Source: Alistipes dispar (GTDB taxonomy: Bacteria > Bacteroidota > Bacteroidia > Bacteroidales > Rikenellaceae). Taken from it: a stretch of DNA of 64,000 nucleotides. Where the stretch lies: positions 716,001 to 780,000 of the forward strand of contig NZ_AP019736.1 in NCBI RefSeq assembly GCF_006542685.1. The letters are read 5' to 3'. Below are positions 62,910 to 64,000 of this stretch, piece after piece (positions within the stretch are counted from its first letter, which is position 1; each line of letters opens with the position of its first letter). The notes below the pieces were generated by a model. That model did not search any database, was not told the origin of the DNA, and worked only from the letters and a program-made list of their open reading frames with translations. The translations under genes were made by a program, and so were the position numbers.

Positions 62910-64000
62910 CTACCGCCCCAGCATCTTCTTCACTTCGGCCGCCACGGTCTCGCCGTTGTAACCGAACTTCTCGTCGAGGACCTTGAAGGGGGCCGAATAG
63001 CCGAAATGGTTCAGACCGTGGATCGTCCCCGCATCGCCCACGAGGCCCCGCAGGTTCACCTCGAGCCCCGACGTCATGCCGTAACGCGGCAGTCCCGCAG
63101 GCAGCACGCTCTCCTGGTAGGATTTGGGCTGGTCGCGGAAAAGCCCCTCGCTCGGAACGCTCACCACACGCACGGGGATTCCCTCCGCCGCGAGCAGCCC
63201 GGCGCCCTCGGCGAGCGTCGAGACCTCCGAACCCGACGCGATGAGCACGGCGGCGGGCTTGGCGGCGTCCATCACCACGTATCCGCCCTTGGCTATCTGC
63301 GCGGCCTCCTCGCGGCGGCTCGTGGCGAGCGTCTTCAGACTCCGGATATTCTGACGCGACAGCACGAGCGCCACGGGACGCTGCTCCTCGAGCGCGAGCT
63401 TCCACGCCATGACGGTCTCGTCGCCGTCGGCCGGACGCAGCACGAGCATCGACCGCTCGCCGCGGTGGTTGCGCACGTGTTCCATCAGCCGGATCTGCGC
63501 CTCCTGCTCGACGGGCTGGTGCGTCGGGCCGTCCTCGCCCACGCGGAACGAGTCGTGCGACCAGACGTAGATGACATGCAGGCGCATCAGCGCCGAGAGG
63601 CGGACGGCCGGCTTCATGTAGTCCGAGAAGACGAAGAACGTGCCGCACACCGGAATCACGCCGCCGTGCAGCGCCATGCCGTTCATCACGCACGCCATCG
63701 TCAGCTCCGAAACGCCGGCCTGGAAAAACTGCCCCGAGAAATCGCCCTTCACGAAGGCCCGGGTCTTCTTGAGGAACCCGTCCGTCTTGTCCGAATTGGA
63801 CAGGTCGGCCGACGAGACGATCATGTTCCCTACCTTCTCAGCGTAAACGCCCAGCACCGCGGCCGAAGCCGCGCGCGTCGCCACGTCGGGCTTCACCTCG
63901 ATCGTCTTGTAGTCGATCTCGGGAAGTTCGCCCGAGAAGAACCGGTCCATCCTGCGCGCCAGCTCCTTATGCTCCGCGCGCCACGACTTCTCGACGGCGG
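62910..64000 (-). CDS. tkt: Transketolase, C-terminal part (cut by window edge)
   Basis: The visible 363 codons cover the pyrimidine-binding and C-terminal domains. The frame is open to base 64000, so the N-terminal TPP-binding domain lies outside; the internal ATG at 63950 is not the start. Motifs: DLSNSDKTDGF, FFQAGVSELTMACVMNGMAL (with the TPP glutamate), WSHDSFRVGEDGPTHQPVEQ and GSEVSTL. It moves two-carbon units between sugar phosphates in the pentose phosphate pathway. Confidence 0.93.
   Translation of the reverse strand, partial: AVEKSWRAEHKELARRMDRFFSGELPEIDYKTIEVKPDVATRAASAAVLGVYAEKVGNMIVSSADLSNSDKTDGFLKKTRAFVKGDFSGQFFQAGVSELTMACVMNGMALHGGVIPVCGTFFVFSDYMKPAVRLSALMRLHVIYVWSHDSFRVGEDGPTHQPVEQEAQIRLMEHVRNHRGERSMLVLRPADGDETVMAWKLALEEQRPVALVLSRQNIRSLKTLATSRREEAAQIAKGGYVVMDAAKPAAVLIASGSEVSTLAEGAGLLAAEGIPVRVVSVPSEGLFRDQPKSYQESVLPAGLPRYGMTSGLEVNLRGLVGDAGTIHGLNHFGYSAPFKVLDEKFGYNGETVAAEVKKMLGR

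Overview
This window looks like a chromosomal segment of a GC-rich Bacteroidales bacterium, most likely Alistipes or a close relative in the Rikenellaceae. Genus is an inference; the order is well supported. Evidence: many genes are preceded by the Bacteroidetes promoter box TAnnTTTG (often with TTTG or TTG about 19-20 bp upstream) instead of E. coli-type boxes; the primary sigma factor is short (286 aa); and there are lineage-typical families such as DUF2723, DUF2023 next to a flavodoxin, a GldH-like lipoprotein after RicT, M3 lipoprotein peptidases, NamZ and SAM-II. No tRNA, rRNA, CRISPR array, insertion sequence or prophage was recognised. Both window edges cut genes: an HTH regulator on the left and a transketolase on the right.

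Layout. 1-5.2 kb: partial regulator and two tandem M3 peptidase lipoproteins (minus strand). 5.2-14.4 kb: one long plus-strand run beginning with rsmE, then a six-subunit membrane complex related to group 4 hydrogenases and complex I, then a pair of half-size chromate transporters. 14.4-17.1 kb: AT-rich insert with a Cys-rich secreted peptide remnant, a beta-propeller-like lipoprotein and a thioredoxin-like lipoprotein. 17.1-23.9 kb: small membrane proteins, an rRNA-type methyltransferase, a GH2 beta-galactosidase and a U32/RlhA protein. 23.9-25.4 kb: second AT-rich insert with two orphan genes and a structured RNA. 25.5-28.6 kb: serS, a ferredoxin gene without a stop codon, a class A beta-lactamase and an acetyltransferase. 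28.6-35.7 kb: a tight seven-gene minus-strand run from cysS to namZ that includes prfB. 35.8-47.6 kb: DUF2723 membrane protein, acyl-CoA ligase, queG, a TPR protein, tadA, aspS and rarA. 47.6-64 kb: phosphodiesterase, clpC-like gene, MATE exporter, ricT-gldH-trmB, alkaline phosphatase, ung, flavodoxin-DUF2023, rpoD, htrA, metK with a SAM-II-like leader, and tkt.

The most interesting features are these. (1) The hydrogenase-like complex keeps its ion-pump residues but has lost all four NiFe-ligand cysteines in the large subunit and most proximal-cluster ligands in the small subunit, so it fits an energy-converting hydrogenase-related (Ehr) complex of unknown chemistry. (2) A minus-strand RNA near 25.2-25.4 kb combines a long hairpin with loop-to-tail complementarity (pseudoknot order), its own promoter and a U-run. 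(3) The ferredoxin reading frame runs without a stop through an intrinsic terminator into the beta-lactamase gene. (4) The metK leader carries the SAM-II conserved blocks, and its A-rich strand can pair with a downstream U-rich strand, which suggests a switch.
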